Position numbers and translations under genes: made by a program. 41,546 nt of DNA from JANNMJ01 sp031397815 (lineage in GTDB: Bacteria; Bacteroidota; Bacteroidia; Cytophagales; Hymenobacteraceae), in NCBI GenBank assembly GCA_031397815.1, contig JANNMJ010000093.1, positions 1 to 41,546 on the forward strand, in the 5' to 3' direction. Of this stretch, positions 41,076-41,546 are shown piece by piece. The notes beneath the pieces are model-generated. The model was not told the DNA's origin. It was given only the letters and a program-made list of their open reading frames with translations, and made no database searches. The stretch's first letter is position 1. Every line of letters starts with the position of its first letter.

Positions 41076-41501
41076 ATGTGGACAGTCCAAGGAGAAGTAG
41101 ATGCTGCATTAGCGGAGCTCGCTTTTACAGCAAATGAAATCATTCGTCTGGATGAGGCGAATGCAAAAAGGATAACATCAAAACTTATGAACATTTACGT
41201 GTTAAATAACCCAAGGGTGTGGTGGCTTACTCTAAAACTTCCCTTTGTTGCATTTTTTCACGAGTACACAAGTGGAAGCCTAGACGAATACTTTGACCTA
41301 AAATGTATTTGTTATTGGATTCCCGAAACTGATTCCGAAGATTTACCTGTTTACGTAACTACTATTGAGACAATAAAGGCCATAATGGAAGAATGCCCTC
41401 GTTTTGAGTACTACATCTCAGATTTGAAATTTAAAAAGTTGCTTATAGCAAATGACCACGATGAGATAATAATAAGCAGTTCAGAAGGGCGGTCTGTGTG
41501 A
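41076..41501 (+). CDS. AT-rich gene for a protein of unknown function
   Basis: A 141-residue cytoplasmic-looking protein with mixed helix and strand sequence and no membrane helix. Notable segments are NNPRVWWLTLKLP, FDLKCICYWIPETDSEDLPV and KLLIANDHDEIIISS. I do not recognise the family. Codon use (many AAT, ATA, TTA, AAA) differs strongly from the surrounding GC-rich genes, suggesting recent gain. Partner and size (two small adjacent soluble proteins) would fit an immunity or accessory pair, but nothing in the sequence proves this. A further copy of the GC-rich repeat begins about 30 bases after the stop. Confidence 0.7.
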   Translation: MWTVQGEVDAALAELAFTANEIIRLDEANAKRITSKLMNIYVLNNPRVWWLTLKLPFVAFFHEYTSGSLDEYFDLKCICYWIPETDSEDLPVYVTTIETIKAIMEECPRFEYYISDLKFKKLLIANDHDEIIISSSEGRSV

Positions 41502-41530
41502 AAACCCAAAAGCTTTGTGACTGAAAAACC

Positions 41531-41546
41531 GCATGCGGGCGGGCAC
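41531..41546. repeat. Partial GCGGGCGGGCAC repeat at the window edge
   Basis: GCATGCGGGCGGGCAC matches the start of the arm at about 40664 (GCACGCGGGCGGGCAC, one difference) and is cut by the window end. With the copy at 40664 it brackets the two AT-rich genes. Confidence 0.65.

Overview
The window is GC-rich DNA (above 60% G+C by eye) from a pigmented member of the Bacteroidota, probably a Cytophagia/Hymenobacter-like or related lineage. The evidence is: three large secreted proteins with type IX secretion (T9SS) C-terminal sorting domains; a TonB receptor with an N-terminal carboxypeptidase-regulatory-like domain; promoters of the Bacteroidota type (TTG, about 20 bases, TAnnTTTG); an FtsL-like/PASTA-PBP/murE/mraY division cluster; and a crtZ-crtI-crtB-ispH-crtW carotenoid cluster. 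Species-level placement is not possible from sequence reading alone.

Layout. 1-4.5 kb (minus strand): a class III aminotransferase; an ECF sigma factor, anti-sigma and Spy-like secreted protein operon; a small exported protein; and a bcp-type peroxiredoxin interrupted by an in-frame TAG. 4.6-16 kb (plus strand): TPR protein, HupE/UreJ membrane protein, small Cys/His-rich exported protein, TonB receptor and two tandem DUF4331 proteins, the second fused to a T9SS-sorted module. This is the best candidate for an undescribed system, perhaps uptake of a metal or other scarce ligand. 16-19.2 kb (minus): a T9SS-sorted propeller-like protein and an alpha/beta hydrolase. 19.3-22.7 kb (plus): ComEC and an enoyl-CoA hydratase. 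23.1-30.3 kb (plus): the carotenoid cluster with a CarH/LitR-like B12-binding MerR regulator and an ECF sigma factor. The sigma promoter carries a palindrome over its -7 element, so light control through the sigma factor is plausible. CrtB makes phytoene, CrtI desaturates it, IspH supplies precursors, and CrtZ and CrtW hydroxylate and ketolate the rings. The lycopene cyclase needed between them is not in the window. 30.8-33 kb: another T9SS-sorted protein. 33.5-40.5 kb (plus): rsmH, ftsL-like, PBP with PASTA domain and Lys-rich tail, murE and mraY. 40.8-41.5 kb: two small AT-rich unknown genes between copies of a GC-rich repeat, where murD would usually be expected.

The intergenic DNA is unusually rich in inverted-repeat elements of at least six sequence families, several nested and several occurring more than once. 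No rRNA, tRNA, CRISPR array or transposase gene was recognised. Many long antisense open frames are composition artefacts of the GC-rich genes.
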